A stretch of 64,000 bases of DNA, taken from the NCBI RefSeq assembly GCF_003931855.1, contig NZ_CP034248.1:2418001-2482000 (forward strand), read 5' to 3'. This document shows positions 45,210 through 55,182 of this stretch, one piece after another. The first letter of the stretch is position 1. Each line of letters opens with the position of its first letter. A model generated the notes under the pieces. It ran no database searches. It had not been told where the DNA came from and worked only from the letters and a program-made list of their open reading frames with translations. Source of the DNA: Paenibacillus lentus (lineage in GTDB: Bacteria > Bacillota > Bacilli > Paenibacillales > Paenibacillaceae). A program made the translations under genes and the position numbers.

Positions 45210-46790
45210 TTGAAAGAGACTAAAAGAACGGTAACACTTCTATTGGCTGTTTTTCTGATGCTGGCGACGCTGCTCGGCGCTTGCGGCGGGGACAAGAATG
45301 CAGCGGAGAACGGCGCTTCCAACGTGGATAAAGGTAACGGCGGAGTCCGTAGCGCAGAGGTTACAGATGAAATTGATCTATCCAAGGAAGTTAAATTGAA
45401 GATGCTTCTCGTTGGGGGCAAGCCAGTGGATTATGAAGAGGTATTTGGCGAGTTGAACAAGCTCTTGAAGGAAAAAATCAATGCCACCGTGGAAGCGGAG
45501 TTCCTTGACTGGTCGGATTGGACGCAGAAATATCCATTGAAATTCGCCGCTAACGAGGACTTTGACCTCGTCTATACGGCAAACTGGGCATTTTATAATG
45601 ACCAAGCAATCCGCGGCGGCTTCTTGGAGCTGACGGAGGATATGTTGGCGAAGTATACACCGAAAACGTGGGAGGCACTACCTAAGGCTGCGTGGGAGCA
45701 GGCGAAGGTATCCGGCAAAGTATATATGGTACCGCAGAACAGTAATGAGGTCGTTGATAAAGTTGTGCTCATTCGCGAGGATTTGCGCCAAAAATACAAT
45801 CTTGATCCGGTGAACAGCCCGGAGACATACGCGGCTTACCTGAAGACGATTGCTGTCAATGAAAAAGGTGTAGGTGCTTTTGGCGCCAAACCAGGCGACG
45901 GTTGGAAATGGCATGAACTGGACGAGGTGTTGCTTGAGCAGCAGAATAACTGGAAGGTCGTAGATCCAAATGTACCGTTCGCGTTCCAAATGGATGATCC
46001 GGCCGGAAACGTATTTAATGTTTACGATACGCCTGAATTTGCGGAATTGTTGAAATATTATAAAGATTTGGTGGATAACGGCGCATGGTCGAAAAATATC
46101 ATTAGCTATAAAAACGACATATGGCAGGATATGAAAGCTGGCAAGATCGCCTCATATGCACATAATCTGGGTACGGTTGCAATCAATATGTCGGAAGCTC
46201 GCCGGGATAAGCCGGAGTATGAAATGGCAATCGCTGATTTAACACCGGACAAAATGAAATCCGCAGCGGTATCAACGCAAAATGGTATGGCGATTCATGC
46301 CACCTCCAAAAATCCGGAGCGTGCGCTTATGCTGATCGACCTGCTTCAGAATGATAAAGAAATTCATGATTTGACGATGTATGGCATTGTCGGCAAGCAC
46401 TACGAGCCGGTAGGCGATGATCAATTTACGCCTGGGCCAAGCTCCACGAATTATACCGGCTTCTCGAACTGGGGATGGAACTCCCTACTGAACCGCACGG
46501 ATACAACCTATCCGAAGGAAGCTGACGAGATGCTAAATCAGTGGCAGGAGAAGGTATACCATTACCCGCTAGAGACCTTCGTCTTTGATGACAGCCAGGT
46601 GAAGAATGAAGTATCAAACATTGGCAACGTCATGCTTCGTTATGCGATTCCGCTTGAATATGGTCTGATTCAGGATATCAAAAAAGGCCAGGCGGAGTTA
46701 ATTAAGCAGCTGCAAGCAGCAGGCATTGACAAAGTAGGCGCCGAGATGCAAAGCCAAGTAGATGCATTCCTAGCAGCGCAGAAAGAGTAG
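45210..46790 (+). CDS. sugar ABC transporter solute-binding lipoprotein
   Basis: The protein has 526 residues from the TTG at 45210, eight bases after GGGGG. The lipobox LLGAC places the lipidated cysteine at residue 25. The large two-lobe binding fold (about 55-500) and the C-terminal PLEYGLIQDIKKGQAELIKQL stretch match the LipO/DUF3502-like group that partners LplB/LplC permeases. It captures an oligosaccharide outside the cell. The adjacent GH42, GH35 and galactokinase genes suggest a beta-galactoside, which is inference. No ATPase gene is present; a shared one is expected. Confidence 0.9.
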   Translation: MKETKRTVTLLLAVFLMLATLLGACGGDKNAAENGASNVDKGNGGVRSAEVTDEIDLSKEVKLKMLLVGGKPVDYEEVFGELNKLLKEKINATVEAEFLDWSDWTQKYPLKFAANEDFDLVYTANWAFYNDQAIRGGFLELTEDMLAKYTPKTWEALPKAAWEQAKVSGKVYMVPQNSNEVVDKVVLIREDLRQKYNLDPVNSPETYAAYLKTIAVNEKGVGAFGAKPGDGWKWHELDEVLLEQQNNWKVVDPNVPFAFQMDDPAGNVFNVYDTPEFAELLKYYKDLVDNGAWSKNIISYKNDIWQDMKAGKIASYAHNLGTVAINMSEARRDKPEYEMAIADLTPDKMKSAAVSTQNGMAIHATSKNPERALMLIDLLQNDKEIHDLTMYGIVGKHYEPVGDDQFTPGPSSTNYTGFSNWGWNSLLNRTDTTYPKEADEMLNQWQEKVYHYPLETFVFDDSQVKNEVSNIGNVMLRYAIPLEYGLIQDIKKGQAELIKQLQAAGIDKVGAEMQSQVDAFLAAQKE

Positions 46791-46797
46791 ATACAAG

Positions 46798-46831
46798 GCT
46801 GCCCCAGACGATTTGTTTGGGGCAGCTTTTT
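46798..46831 (+). terminator. rho-independent terminator after the binding-protein gene
   Basis: GCTGCCCCA pairs perfectly with TGGGGCAGC, followed by five T. It also lies at the end of the convergent AraC gene. Confidence 0.9.
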
Positions 46832-46853
46832 AAAACAGCTTTTTAAAATTACG

Positions 46854-47693
46854 CTAGATTTGGTCTTTGAATTTTTTGGGCGTCACCCCATAAGTCCGTC
46901 TGAACATGCGGATAAAATAGCTTGTCTCCATGCCGAGCTTTTCCGCAACGCTCTCCACTGTGATAGCGGGATTCTCCTGAAGCAGTTGGGTCGCTCTGCG
47001 CATTCGTAATTGCAAAATGTACTGCTGCGGTGTCATGCCGTAGCTGGATACGAACAAACGGTGAAAATGCTGAGGGGAATATCCGGCAGCTCGGGCCACA
47101 TTCGTTAACAGTAGTCTCTCGTTATAATGATCATGAATTAGCTTTACAGCGGCTTGTAGGGCAGGCTGAGGGCTTCCCGAGGAAGTGACGCGTTTTAGGA
47201 TTTTTTTATCGCTGGTTTGCCCTTCGAGCAGGGAGATTGTCATGCCGTAGATACGCTTGGAGGCTTCCCAATAAGCCTGTTCCCCGTTAAGGCTGATCAG
47301 CTGCCACAGTGATTCCAGTTGGCTCCAGAGCAGTTCAAAGTTGGGTACCTGCAGAACGGTTAGCACGAGTTGATTCATTTGCTCTAAAAGGGATTCTGCC
47401 GCCTTGCCGTCAAAGGCCACAAAGCCTAAATCCCAATTTTCCGTTGATTCATAAGGAAAGTAGGCATGTGGTTGATTAGCGGGCAGGATCAAGGCCGTAC
47501 CGGGTGTCAAAAGCATATCGGCTTGATCAGGAATTCTGAAGATCCCTTGACCGCTTCTGGACAAAAACAGCTGATGCGCAGGATAGCCCTCGGGACGCTC
47601 TAGGTGTTTTTGTTCATGGCTGCCGACGCAGTAAACATAGAGAGGGAGTATTTCTTCCAAATTCGTGAATTCGGCTAGCAGAAAAGGCATCAT
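46854..47693 (-). CDS. AraC-family transcriptional regulator
   Basis: The protein has 279 residues from the ATG at 47693, ten bases after GGAGGT; a longer in-frame TTG start at 47711 overlaps that site. A cupin-like sensor domain (about 20-100, PAHQLFLSRSGQGIFRI) precedes a C-terminal double helix-turn-helix (about 180-279: LLTNVARAAGYSPQHFHRLF and VESVAEKLGMETSYFIRMFR). It is divergent from the GH42 beta-galactosidase gene, 183 bp away, so it probably activates that operon. Confidence 0.88.
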   Translation of the reverse strand: MMPFLLAEFTNLEEILPLYVYCVGSHEQKHLERPEGYPAHQLFLSRSGQGIFRIPDQADMLLTPGTALILPANQPHAYFPYESTENWDLGFVAFDGKAAESLLEQMNQLVLTVLQVPNFELLWSQLESLWQLISLNGEQAYWEASKRIYGMTISLLEGQTSDKKILKRVTSSGSPQPALQAAVKLIHDHYNERLLLTNVARAAGYSPQHFHRLFVSSYGMTPQQYILQLRMRRATQLLQENPAITVESVAEKLGMETSYFIRMFRRTYGVTPKKFKDQI

Positions 47694-47876
47694 CGTGAAT
47701 AGGACCTCCAAAGTTAGAAAATAGCGTACTTGCTCATGTGGTTAATTTTGGGAATAGTATTCAATGTTAAGATAGGACGATTTTTAGATGGATATGTTCT
47801 ATGATTATAAGCGGTTTTTGGTCTATTATCAAAGGTAGATAAGTGAATATGACGATTTATAAGGAGAGATACAGTG

Positions 47877-49934
47877 ATGACGAAGAAATTTCCGCCAATT
47901 AGTAATAAACTTCCTGTCCTAATGCATGGGGCCGACTATAACCCGGATCAATGGCTGCATGATCCAAAGGTTCTGGAAGAGGATATTCGCATGATGAAGC
48001 TCGCAAATTGCAATGTGATGGCGCTGGGCATGTTTTCTTGGGCAGCTCTTGAGCCGACGGAAGGCGTATTTACGTTCGAATGGCTGGACAAGGTGCTGGA
48101 TTCGTTTGCGGAGAACGGGATCTATGCCTGGCTATCCACTCCGAGCGGTGCGCGTCCGGCCTGGATGTCAGCGAAATATCCTGAGGTGCTTCGTGTGGAA
48201 GCGAATCGTGTCCGTAATTTGCACGGGATGAGGCATAACCACTGTTATACCTCGCCGGTCTATCGGGAGAAGACGGCAATTATTAATGGGAAATTGGCTG
48301 AACGTTACGGTAATCATCCGGCTGTTATCGGCTGGCATATCTCGAACGAGCTTGGCGGGGATTGCCATTGCGATTACTGTCAGGATGCATTCCGGGCATG
48401 GTTAAAGGAAAAATACGGTACGCTTGAGGCGCTTAATTTTGCATGGTGGACTTCCTTCTGGGCGCATACGTATACGGATTGGAGTCAAATTGAATCCCCT
48501 GCTCCTCACGGTGAGAATATGGTTCATGGCCAGAACTTGGATTGGCGCCGTTTCGTAACAGATCAAATGACGGATTTCTGCGATCACGAAATTAAATCTG
48601 TGAAGACGGCAAACCCTGACTTGCCTGCAACGACGAATATGCATATGACCGATGGGCTGGATTACCGGAAATTAGCTAAAATTCTCGACGTGATTTCCTG
48701 GGATGTGTATCCGACCTGGCATGATTATAACAATGATATTGAGCTGGGCGCTTCGGTCTCGTTCTGGCATGATCTGTACCGCTCGCTCCAGCAGAAGCCA
48801 TTCTTATTGATGGAGAGTACGCCGAGCTTGACGAACTGGCAGCCGATCAGCAAGCTGAAGCAGCCGGGCATGCATAAGCTATCCTCTCTACAGGCGGTTG
48901 CCCATGGATCGGATTCCGTTCAATACTTCCAGTGGCGCAAGAGCAGAGGCTCCAGCGAGAAGTTCCACGGTGCAGTCGTAGATCATGTAGGACATGAACA
49001 TACGAGAGTGTTTAAGGACGTAGCAGATTTAGGTCGTACGCTTGCCGATATTTCGGAAATTGCGGGTACGCCGACTCCGGCGAAGACGGCAATTCTCTTT
49101 GACTGGGATAATCGCTGGGCAGTACAGGATGCGCAGGGACCGCGCAATTCGGGCATCCATTATGAGGAGACGGTCATGGCACATCATCGCGCGATTTGGG
49201 AACAGGGCGTGCCGACGGATATTATCGGCTCTGAGGATGATTTTGCCGGTTACAAGCTAATTGTGGCCCCGATGTTGTACCTGTGCCGAGAAGAGACAGG
49301 CCAGAAGCTGGAGAAGTTTGTCGAGAACGGCGGAACATTGGTAACGACGTATTGGTCGGGGATCGTGAATGAGCATGATCTGTGCCATCTTGGCGGGTTC
49401 CCGGGGCCGCTGCGCAAGACGCTTGGCATTTGGGCGGAAGAGATCGAGGGATTGTACGATCATGATCGGAACGGCATAGCAATGGCCGAGGGCAATGAAC
49501 TAGGCTTTAACGGCAGCTTTGAATCCCATGAAATCTGCGAGTTGATTCATACGGAAGGAGCCGCGGTACTGGCAACTTATACGGACAGCTTCTATGCTGG
49601 CAGACCAGCATTAACCTTGAACCGGCTTGGAAAAGGCCGCGCTTATCATATGGCAACGCGCCTGAAGGATGATTTCCTCGGCGAGTTCTACAAGCAGGTT
49701 GTAGATGCAGCAGGTGTTGAGCGGGCCATTCATACGGAACTGCCAGCTGGTGTAACCGCCCAGGTTCGAACGGATGGAGAGTCGGATTATGTATTTGTAA
49801 TGAACTTCAGCGGACAGGAGCAGTGCGTAAAGCTGGATGAGCGCTCTTATATGAACATGGAAACGGGCGATGCTGTTAGCGGGGAGCTTGCACTGCCTGT
49901 TCACGGAGTAGTTGTGTTGAAACGCCAGGCATAA
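47877..49934 (+). CDS. GH42 beta-galactosidase
   Basis: The protein has 685 residues from ATG 47877, eight bases after AAGGAGAG (an adjacent GTG at 47874 is possible). The TIM barrel starts HGADYNPDQWLHDPKVLEED. The acid/base is Glu158 in WHISNELGG and the nucleophile Glu313 in LLMESTPS. Zinc-type cysteines are in CHCDYC. A trimerisation domain (about 390-600) and a small beta domain complete the usual GH42 order. There is no signal peptide, so it acts on imported galacto-oligosaccharides. It leads the GH42-GH35-galactokinase gene set. Confidence 0.94.
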   Translation: MTKKFPPISNKLPVLMHGADYNPDQWLHDPKVLEEDIRMMKLANCNVMALGMFSWAALEPTEGVFTFEWLDKVLDSFAENGIYAWLSTPSGARPAWMSAKYPEVLRVEANRVRNLHGMRHNHCYTSPVYREKTAIINGKLAERYGNHPAVIGWHISNELGGDCHCDYCQDAFRAWLKEKYGTLEALNFAWWTSFWAHTYTDWSQIESPAPHGENMVHGQNLDWRRFVTDQMTDFCDHEIKSVKTANPDLPATTNMHMTDGLDYRKLAKILDVISWDVYPTWHDYNNDIELGASVSFWHDLYRSLQQKPFLLMESTPSLTNWQPISKLKQPGMHKLSSLQAVAHGSDSVQYFQWRKSRGSSEKFHGAVVDHVGHEHTRVFKDVADLGRTLADISEIAGTPTPAKTAILFDWDNRWAVQDAQGPRNSGIHYEETVMAHHRAIWEQGVPTDIIGSEDDFAGYKLIVAPMLYLCREETGQKLEKFVENGGTLVTTYWSGIVNEHDLCHLGGFPGPLRKTLGIWAEEIEGLYDHDRNGIAMAEGNELGFNGSFESHEICELIHTEGAAVLATYTDSFYAGRPALTLNRLGKGRAYHMATRLKDDFLGEFYKQVVDAAGVERAIHTELPAGVTAQVRTDGESDYVFVMNFSGQEQCVKLDERSYMNMETGDAVSGELALPVHGVVVLKRQA

Positions 49935-50033
49935 GGCGGGCAGCAGCTAAGTTCTGTTCTAATCTGACGGAGAGAAAAGTGTTTCCTGGCCAGAGTATGA
50001 AGTAAATATCAATAATGAGTCATAGCCTAATAA

Positions 50034-50060
50034 ACAAGCCGGTGCGAATGCCCGGCTTGT
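50034..50060 (+). terminator. hairpin between the GH42 and GH35 genes
   Basis: ACAAGCCGG (50034-50042) pairs with CCGGCTTGT (50052-50060). The T-run is weak (CTTCTCT), so it may attenuate rather than end transcription. Confidence 0.6.
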
Positions 50061-50111
50061 CTTCTCTGAATTGGTTTTTTCATATCGTTTTTCGTGAGAG
50101 GAGTTTTGATG

Positions 50112-52538
50112 ATGCAATATTCTATTCAGGCTAATGTTGTCCCTAAAAATATACACCCTTCATCCTTACGGTTAGGCGGACGAAATCCTGCTGGAGATGA
50201 AATCAGCTTCACAAATTATTATATGGAGTTGAATGGAAAGCCGTATTTAGCGATATGTGGTGAATTTCATTATTCCCGCTACCCGGAAGTGAATTGGGGA
50301 GCAGAGATCAACAAGATGAAAGCATCGGGTATCAATATTCTCGCGACCTACATTTTCTGGAACCATCATGAGGAAATCGAAGGGCTGTACGATTGGCAAG
50401 GGAATCGCAATTTGCGCAAGTTCATCGAGCTTTGTCGGGACAGCGGCCTTTATGTGATTTTACGTATTGGGCCTTTCTGTCATGGAGAGGTACGTAATGG
50501 CGGGCTGCCGGACTGGTTGTTTGGCCGAACGTTCGATGTGCGCTCGAATGATGAGGGGTATCTGCATTATGTTCGCCGCTTATATGCGGAGATCGGCCGG
50601 GAAGCAGCGGGGCTGATGTTCAAGGACGGCGGGCCCGTCGTCGGCATTCAACTGGAGAACGAGCTTAATGCCGCCGCGGCGCTATGGGAGCTGACCGCGA
50701 AGCAGGGAGACGAGTATTTAAGCGGAGGCAGCCGGGGCAGCGAAGGGGTAAAGCATATGCGGCACCTGAAGGAACTGGCGATTGAAGCGGGGCTTGAAGC
50801 GCCGATTTATACGAGCACGGGCTGGGATAGGGCACCGGTGCTGGAGGATGAGGTGCTGCCGCTCTACGGCGGCTATGCCTATACACCTTGGAGCATTAGC
50901 GCGCACAATCAACTGCAGCAGCCGACGCGGGAGTATTTATTTGATAGCTACCATGATGAAGGGGTGGACGGGGATTTTACGCCACCGTACCCGAAGGAGA
51001 AATATCCATTTGCCTGCTGCGAAATGGGCGGGGGCATGCAGACCTGGTATTTATCCCGCTTTCAGGTCGAGCCGGAGAGTGTATCCGCAATGAGTCTGAT
51101 GAAAATCGCTGGCGGCTGCAATTTTATCGGGTATTATATGTTCCATGGCGGAACAAATCCTGTGGGCCGTAGCGGTTATTTAAACGAGAGTACGACGCCG
51201 CGGATTACGTATGATTTTCAGGCCCCGATCGGAGAATTTGGTCAAATCAGGGAGTCAAATCACCAGCTTCGCCTGTTGCATTATTTCCTTAGAGCCTTCG
51301 GGGATCGACTTGCTCCACTGCCTACAGTATTGCCTGAAGGAGCGACCGAGCTTACGCCCGAGAACACGGATACCTTGCGTTACGCCTTACGTACAGATGG
51401 GAAGTCCGGTTTCATATTTGTGAATAATTATCAAGATCATGTTGAGATGAAGGGGCATGACGATGTTCAGTTCGATCTTCAATTGTCGGAGGGAAATCTT
51501 ATTCTGCCTCAGTATAGTTCATTGACAGTTGGTAGAAAAGCTTCGTTTATGCTGCCGTTTCAATTTGATCTGTCCGGCTTGCTTTTGCACTATGCGACAG
51601 CACAGCCTGTAACCGTAATGGACTCAGGAGAAATAAGCACTTTTTTCTTTGTAATGCCTGAAGGAATCGATGGGGAGTTCGTACTGGCAGCAGCGGGGAT
51701 TGAGAGCATCCTGAGCGATGCGGGAGTAGTACGGCTCGAAGAAGATGGAATTTATTGTATCATTGTGCCGCATGATGGATCGGCCATGATTCGCATTCGT
51801 CGCACAGATGGAAATGAAACCCGGATTTATGCGATGGCATCTCATGAAGCCTCTATGTTATGGGAAGTCGAGACGGGGATAGAAAAAAGCGAAGGTGAAT
51901 CAGGATCAGAGCGGATTTCAACCTCTACACTAGATAATGGAAGAAGACGCCTTTTTTTCTCGGAAACACCGCTCGTTGGCATGGCAGAAGGGCTGGAGCT
52001 TTATAGCTATGGCTCGCATGAATTTTCGTTCCGGGAGTATAGACATGAAACGGATGAGCAGGAGTGGCTGACAAAGAAAAAGGACTGTCGAATTACAGTT
52101 CAACGGGAAGGCTGGTTTGAAACCTGTTATGTACAGATTCCGGCTAAAGAGATTAAAATGGATGTGAAGCGCATTCATGATCATAAGGCGCTGGTTTCCT
52201 TGGAGCCAGAAATATTGGACAACGTAGAGGATATCCTCTTGAAGATCGATTATACGGGGAATGTCGGCTATGCATTTTCGGAGGGCCGATTGTTTCACGA
52301 TCATTTTTATAATGGAGCCCCATGGGAGATCGGTTTGTCGCGGTTCAAGGAGGCTATTCAAGGCGGAGAAATCGTATTGGAGACGACCCCACTGCGTAAA
52401 GGTGTTATGAAAGTGGCACAAGATGCGGCTATGGCGGTGGAGCAGGTGTTCGAGGGAGAGCAGACGGCCAAGTTCCATCAGGTATCAGCAGAGCCAGTAT
52501 ACCGTGTAACGATGACGAGTCGAATGAAAAAGTTGTAG
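50112..52538 (+). CDS. GH35 beta-galactosidase
   Basis: The protein has 808 residues from ATG 50112 (ATG 50109 also fits GAGAGGAG). The catalytic barrel begins AICGEFHYSRYPEVNWGAEI with TYIFWNHHE. The acid/base is Glu184 in GIQLENELN and the nucleophile Glu304 in CCEMGGG. C-terminal beta domains follow (about 400-808). There is no signal peptide, so it is intracellular. With the GH42 enzyme it should split different beta-galactoside linkages; which substrate it prefers cannot be told. galK follows by 18 bases. Confidence 0.92.
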   Translation: MQYSIQANVVPKNIHPSSLRLGGRNPAGDEISFTNYYMELNGKPYLAICGEFHYSRYPEVNWGAEINKMKASGINILATYIFWNHHEEIEGLYDWQGNRNLRKFIELCRDSGLYVILRIGPFCHGEVRNGGLPDWLFGRTFDVRSNDEGYLHYVRRLYAEIGREAAGLMFKDGGPVVGIQLENELNAAAALWELTAKQGDEYLSGGSRGSEGVKHMRHLKELAIEAGLEAPIYTSTGWDRAPVLEDEVLPLYGGYAYTPWSISAHNQLQQPTREYLFDSYHDEGVDGDFTPPYPKEKYPFACCEMGGGMQTWYLSRFQVEPESVSAMSLMKIAGGCNFIGYYMFHGGTNPVGRSGYLNESTTPRITYDFQAPIGEFGQIRESNHQLRLLHYFLRAFGDRLAPLPTVLPEGATELTPENTDTLRYALRTDGKSGFIFVNNYQDHVEMKGHDDVQFDLQLSEGNLILPQYSSLTVGRKASFMLPFQFDLSGLLLHYATAQPVTVMDSGEISTFFFVMPEGIDGEFVLAAAGIESILSDAGVVRLEEDGIYCIIVPHDGSAMIRIRRTDGNETRIYAMASHEASMLWEVETGIEKSEGESGSERISTSTLDNGRRRLFFSETPLVGMAEGLELYSYGSHEFSFREYRHETDEQEWLTKKKDCRITVQREGWFETCYVQIPAKEIKMDVKRIHDHKALVSLEPEILDNVEDILLKIDYTGNVGYAFSEGRLFHDHFYNGAPWEIGLSRFKEAIQGGEIVLETTPLRKGVMKVAQDAAMAVEQVFEGEQTAKFHQVSAEPVYRVTMTSRMKKL

Positions 52539-52556
52539 AAACAGGAGGACTTCCAT

Positions 52557-53846
52557 ATGTTAAACACAGAGCAAACCATTGAACTGCTGCAAAACGGTAC
52601 AGCAAAAAAATTACTGTCCAAAATGTACGGTGAAGGACAGTTATCGGAGCAAATCGCTCGATACAGTGCATTAATCGAATCCTTTAGGACGCATTTTGGA
52701 GACGGGGCTCTAGCTTTATTCAGTGCACCCGGACGCTGCGAAATCGGTGGAAACCATACGGATCATAACCACGGGAAGGTGCTGGCGGGCAGCATTAATC
52801 TGGACACCATTGCGGCAGCGGTGAAGGTGGATGAGCCGGTCATTACTTTTATTTCGGAAGGTTACCCGGGCCGATTCGAGGTGGATTTGAATCAACTGGA
52901 GGCGGTTGAAGGAGAGGTTGCTACTTTATCGCTGGTTCGTGGAATTGTCTCCGGGTTTAAGGAAATGGGCTACGAAGTCGGCGGTTTCAAAGCCTATATT
53001 ACGAGCAATGTCATTCCCGCATCGGGGCTCAGTTCTTCAGCTTCGTTCGAAATGCTGATCGGCAGTATTTTGAACACGTTCTATAATGAGTCCAAATTAG
53101 AGGCTGTCACTTTGTCCAAAATCGGCAAATATGCGGAGAACAAGTACTGGAACAAGCCGTCCGGCTTGCTCGATCAAATGGCTTGTGCTTACGGCGGGCT
53201 CATCACGATTGACTTTGCGAATCCCGAGCAGCCTGTTATTCAGCCAGTAGACTATGATTTTCAAAGCAGCGGTTACTCCTTGGTCATCGTCAATACGGGC
53301 GGCAATCATGCCGATTTGACGGAGGATTACGCCGCTGTGCCACATGAAATGCATGCTGTCGCTAAGGCGCTTGGCGCTGAGGTTTGCCGTGATCTGTCAC
53401 CGGAGGATATTTATCGCAACCTGAATTCTCTGCGTGAGCAATGCGGAGATCGCGCAGTATTGCGGGCGCTGCACTTTTTTGCAGAGAATGATCGCGTGGA
53501 TGCCCAGGTAGAAGCTCTGCAGGGCGGACAATTGGATAGATTTCTGGGGCTGATCACGGATTCGGGAAACTCCTCCTGGAAGTGGCTGCAGAACTGTTAT
53601 CAGGAGACCGATGTGCGCCATCAAGGCATTACGGTTACGCTGGCGCTGACGGAATCTTATTTGAAATCGATTGGAAAAGGGGCCTGTCGGGTACATGGCG
53701 GCGGATTTGCCGGCGTGATACTAACGATTCTTCCAAATGAAGAAGCGCCAAAGTATGCCCAGTTTATTAAAGAAACGATCGGCACTTCCACTTTTATTAT
53801 CAACGTACGGGAGCAAGGAGCGATCTGTTTGGACCTGGAAGGCTAG
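52557..53846 (+). CDS. galK: galactokinase-like GHMP kinase
   Basis: The protein has 429 residues. The N-terminal galactokinase-type signature reads APGRCEIGGNHTDHNHG instead of the classical GRVNLIGEHTDY. The ATP loop is IPASGLSSSASFEMLIG, and the third motif CRVHGGGFAGVILTIL is near the C-terminus. Position after two beta-galactosidase genes supports galactose phosphorylation. The altered signature, with Asn where the classical enzyme has a sugar-contacting Glu, places it in a divergent clade common in Firmicutes. AGGAGG lies before ATG 52557. No galT or galE is present nearby. Confidence 0.85.
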   Translation: MLNTEQTIELLQNGTAKKLLSKMYGEGQLSEQIARYSALIESFRTHFGDGALALFSAPGRCEIGGNHTDHNHGKVLAGSINLDTIAAAVKVDEPVITFISEGYPGRFEVDLNQLEAVEGEVATLSLVRGIVSGFKEMGYEVGGFKAYITSNVIPASGLSSSASFEMLIGSILNTFYNESKLEAVTLSKIGKYAENKYWNKPSGLLDQMACAYGGLITIDFANPEQPVIQPVDYDFQSSGYSLVIVNTGGNHADLTEDYAAVPHEMHAVAKALGAEVCRDLSPEDIYRNLNSLREQCGDRAVLRALHFFAENDRVDAQVEALQGGQLDRFLGLITDSGNSSWKWLQNCYQETDVRHQGITVTLALTESYLKSIGKGACRVHGGGFAGVILTILPNEEAPKYAQFIKETIGTSTFIINVREQGAICLDLEG

Positions 53847-53937
53847 GGCTGAGTGAAAGAAACAGAGGACAAACTTAAGGAAGCGCAGATGGCGATTTAA
53901 GCTATTATATTGTGTTGAATACTAGTTTGAAATGGAA

Positions 53938-53977
53938 GCAGTTATTCTAGAAATGTCTAGGGTAGCTGCTTTTTTTT
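53938..53977 (+). terminator. rho-independent terminator after galK
   Basis: GCAGTTATTCTAG pairs with CTAGGGTAGCTGC (imperfect centre), followed by eight T. Confidence 0.8.
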
Positions 53978-54068
53978 GAAATCACTTTACAAAATTGTTT
54001 TACGAAAACATATACCATTTTAAATTTATTATTCCAAAATATTTACTTTTATAGTATATTATAGACTG

Positions 54069-54084
54069 AGGAAAGCGCTATCAT
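54069..54084. promoter_or_regulatory. cre site (CcpA operator) upstream of the arabinanase gene
   Basis: AGGAAAGCGCTATCAT matches WTGNAANCGNWNNCAW at 15 of 16 positions. It lies just downstream of a TATATT -10-like box (54055-54060), where bound CcpA would block transcription. Confidence 0.7.
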
Positions 54085-54122
54085 ACTCTCTGGACAAATT
54101 TTATTCAATGGAGGAATGTCAA

Positions 54123-55061
54123 ATGCGTTATCGGAAATTGCTTTTATCAATCATCAGCAGTGTGGCTATTGTTGGTTCTGCGGTAGGTACAGCCTTGGCG
54201 GCGCATTGGAACTTGACCGGCGATGTCGGCGTCCATGATCCGTCCATCATTAAGGAAGGCTCGGTCTGGTATACGTTTTCAACAGGACAAGGCATACAAG
54301 TGCTTCGGTCGGATAACGGCACCAACTGGTATCGTGTTCCCCAAATTTTCTTGAGTCCGCCATCCTGGTGGAAAACTTATGTGCCGAATATGACGACAAA
54401 CGATGTATGGGCTCCGGATGTCAAGCTGTACAACGGTCGGGTGTGGCTTTACTATTCCATTTCAACCTTTGGGAAAAATACCTCGGCGATCGGTCTTGCT
54501 TCGGCAACGAGTGTAGGGGCGGGGAGTTGGCGGGATGACGGGCTTGTCATTAAGTCTGATCCTTCCGTGGATTACAATGCGATCGACCCGAATCTGGTCA
54601 TCGATGCATCCGGAAATCCGTGGCTGGCTTTTGGCTCCTGGTTCAGTGGCATTAAGATCACAAAGCTGGACAAAACGACGATGAAGCCGACGGGCAGCCT
54701 CTATTCGATCGCCAAGCGGAGCAATGGGATAGAGGGCGTGTCTATCGTATATCGTAACGGCTATTATTACATGTTCGCTTCCATTGACAATTGCTGCCAG
54801 GGCTCGAACAGCAACTATAAAATCGTCGTTGGGCGATCAACGAGCATCACCGGGCCTTACAAGGATAAGAGCGGGGTAGACATGATGAACGGCGGGGGAA
54901 CAGTACTCGATGCGGGCAATACGCGTTGGGCGGGTCCTGGCGGACAGCATGTGTATAACAATGTAATTGCAAGGCACGCTTATGATCGGGAAGATAACGG
55001 TAATCCGAAGCTGCTTATCAGCGATTTGAACTGGGATTCTAGCGGCTGGCCTACGTATTAG
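54123..55061 (+). CDS. secreted GH43 arabinan endo-1,5-alpha-L-arabinanase
   Basis: The protein has 312 residues from ATG 54123, eight bases after GGAGG (an in-frame ATG at 54108 overlaps that site). The signal peptide is about 1-26, ending TALAA. The five-bladed propeller is expected, with the catalytic base Asp in GVHDPSII, the pKa Asp in YNAIDPNLV and the acid Glu in NGIEGVSIVY. The C-terminus LLISDLNWDSSGWPTY is the normal end of AbnA-type enzymes. It cuts arabinan side chains of pectin outside the cell. A cre site lies upstream. Confidence 0.92.
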   Translation: MRYRKLLLSIISSVAIVGSAVGTALAAHWNLTGDVGVHDPSIIKEGSVWYTFSTGQGIQVLRSDNGTNWYRVPQIFLSPPSWWKTYVPNMTTNDVWAPDVKLYNGRVWLYYSISTFGKNTSAIGLASATSVGAGSWRDDGLVIKSDPSVDYNAIDPNLVIDASGNPWLAFGSWFSGIKITKLDKTTMKPTGSLYSIAKRSNGIEGVSIVYRNGYYYMFASIDNCCQGSNSNYKIVVGRSTSITGPYKDKSGVDMMNGGGTVLDAGNTRWAGPGGQHVYNNVIARHAYDREDNGNPKLLISDLNWDSSGWPTY

Positions 55062-55182
55062 GACAGAGCGATCTTGATTTTGAACATATCATTGACATAC
55101 GAAAGCTGAAATTTAAATGGTCTGAGCCAGCTAGAACTGCAAAAGGAGAATTCTATTAACAGGGTTTTTTATTTATAAAAAT

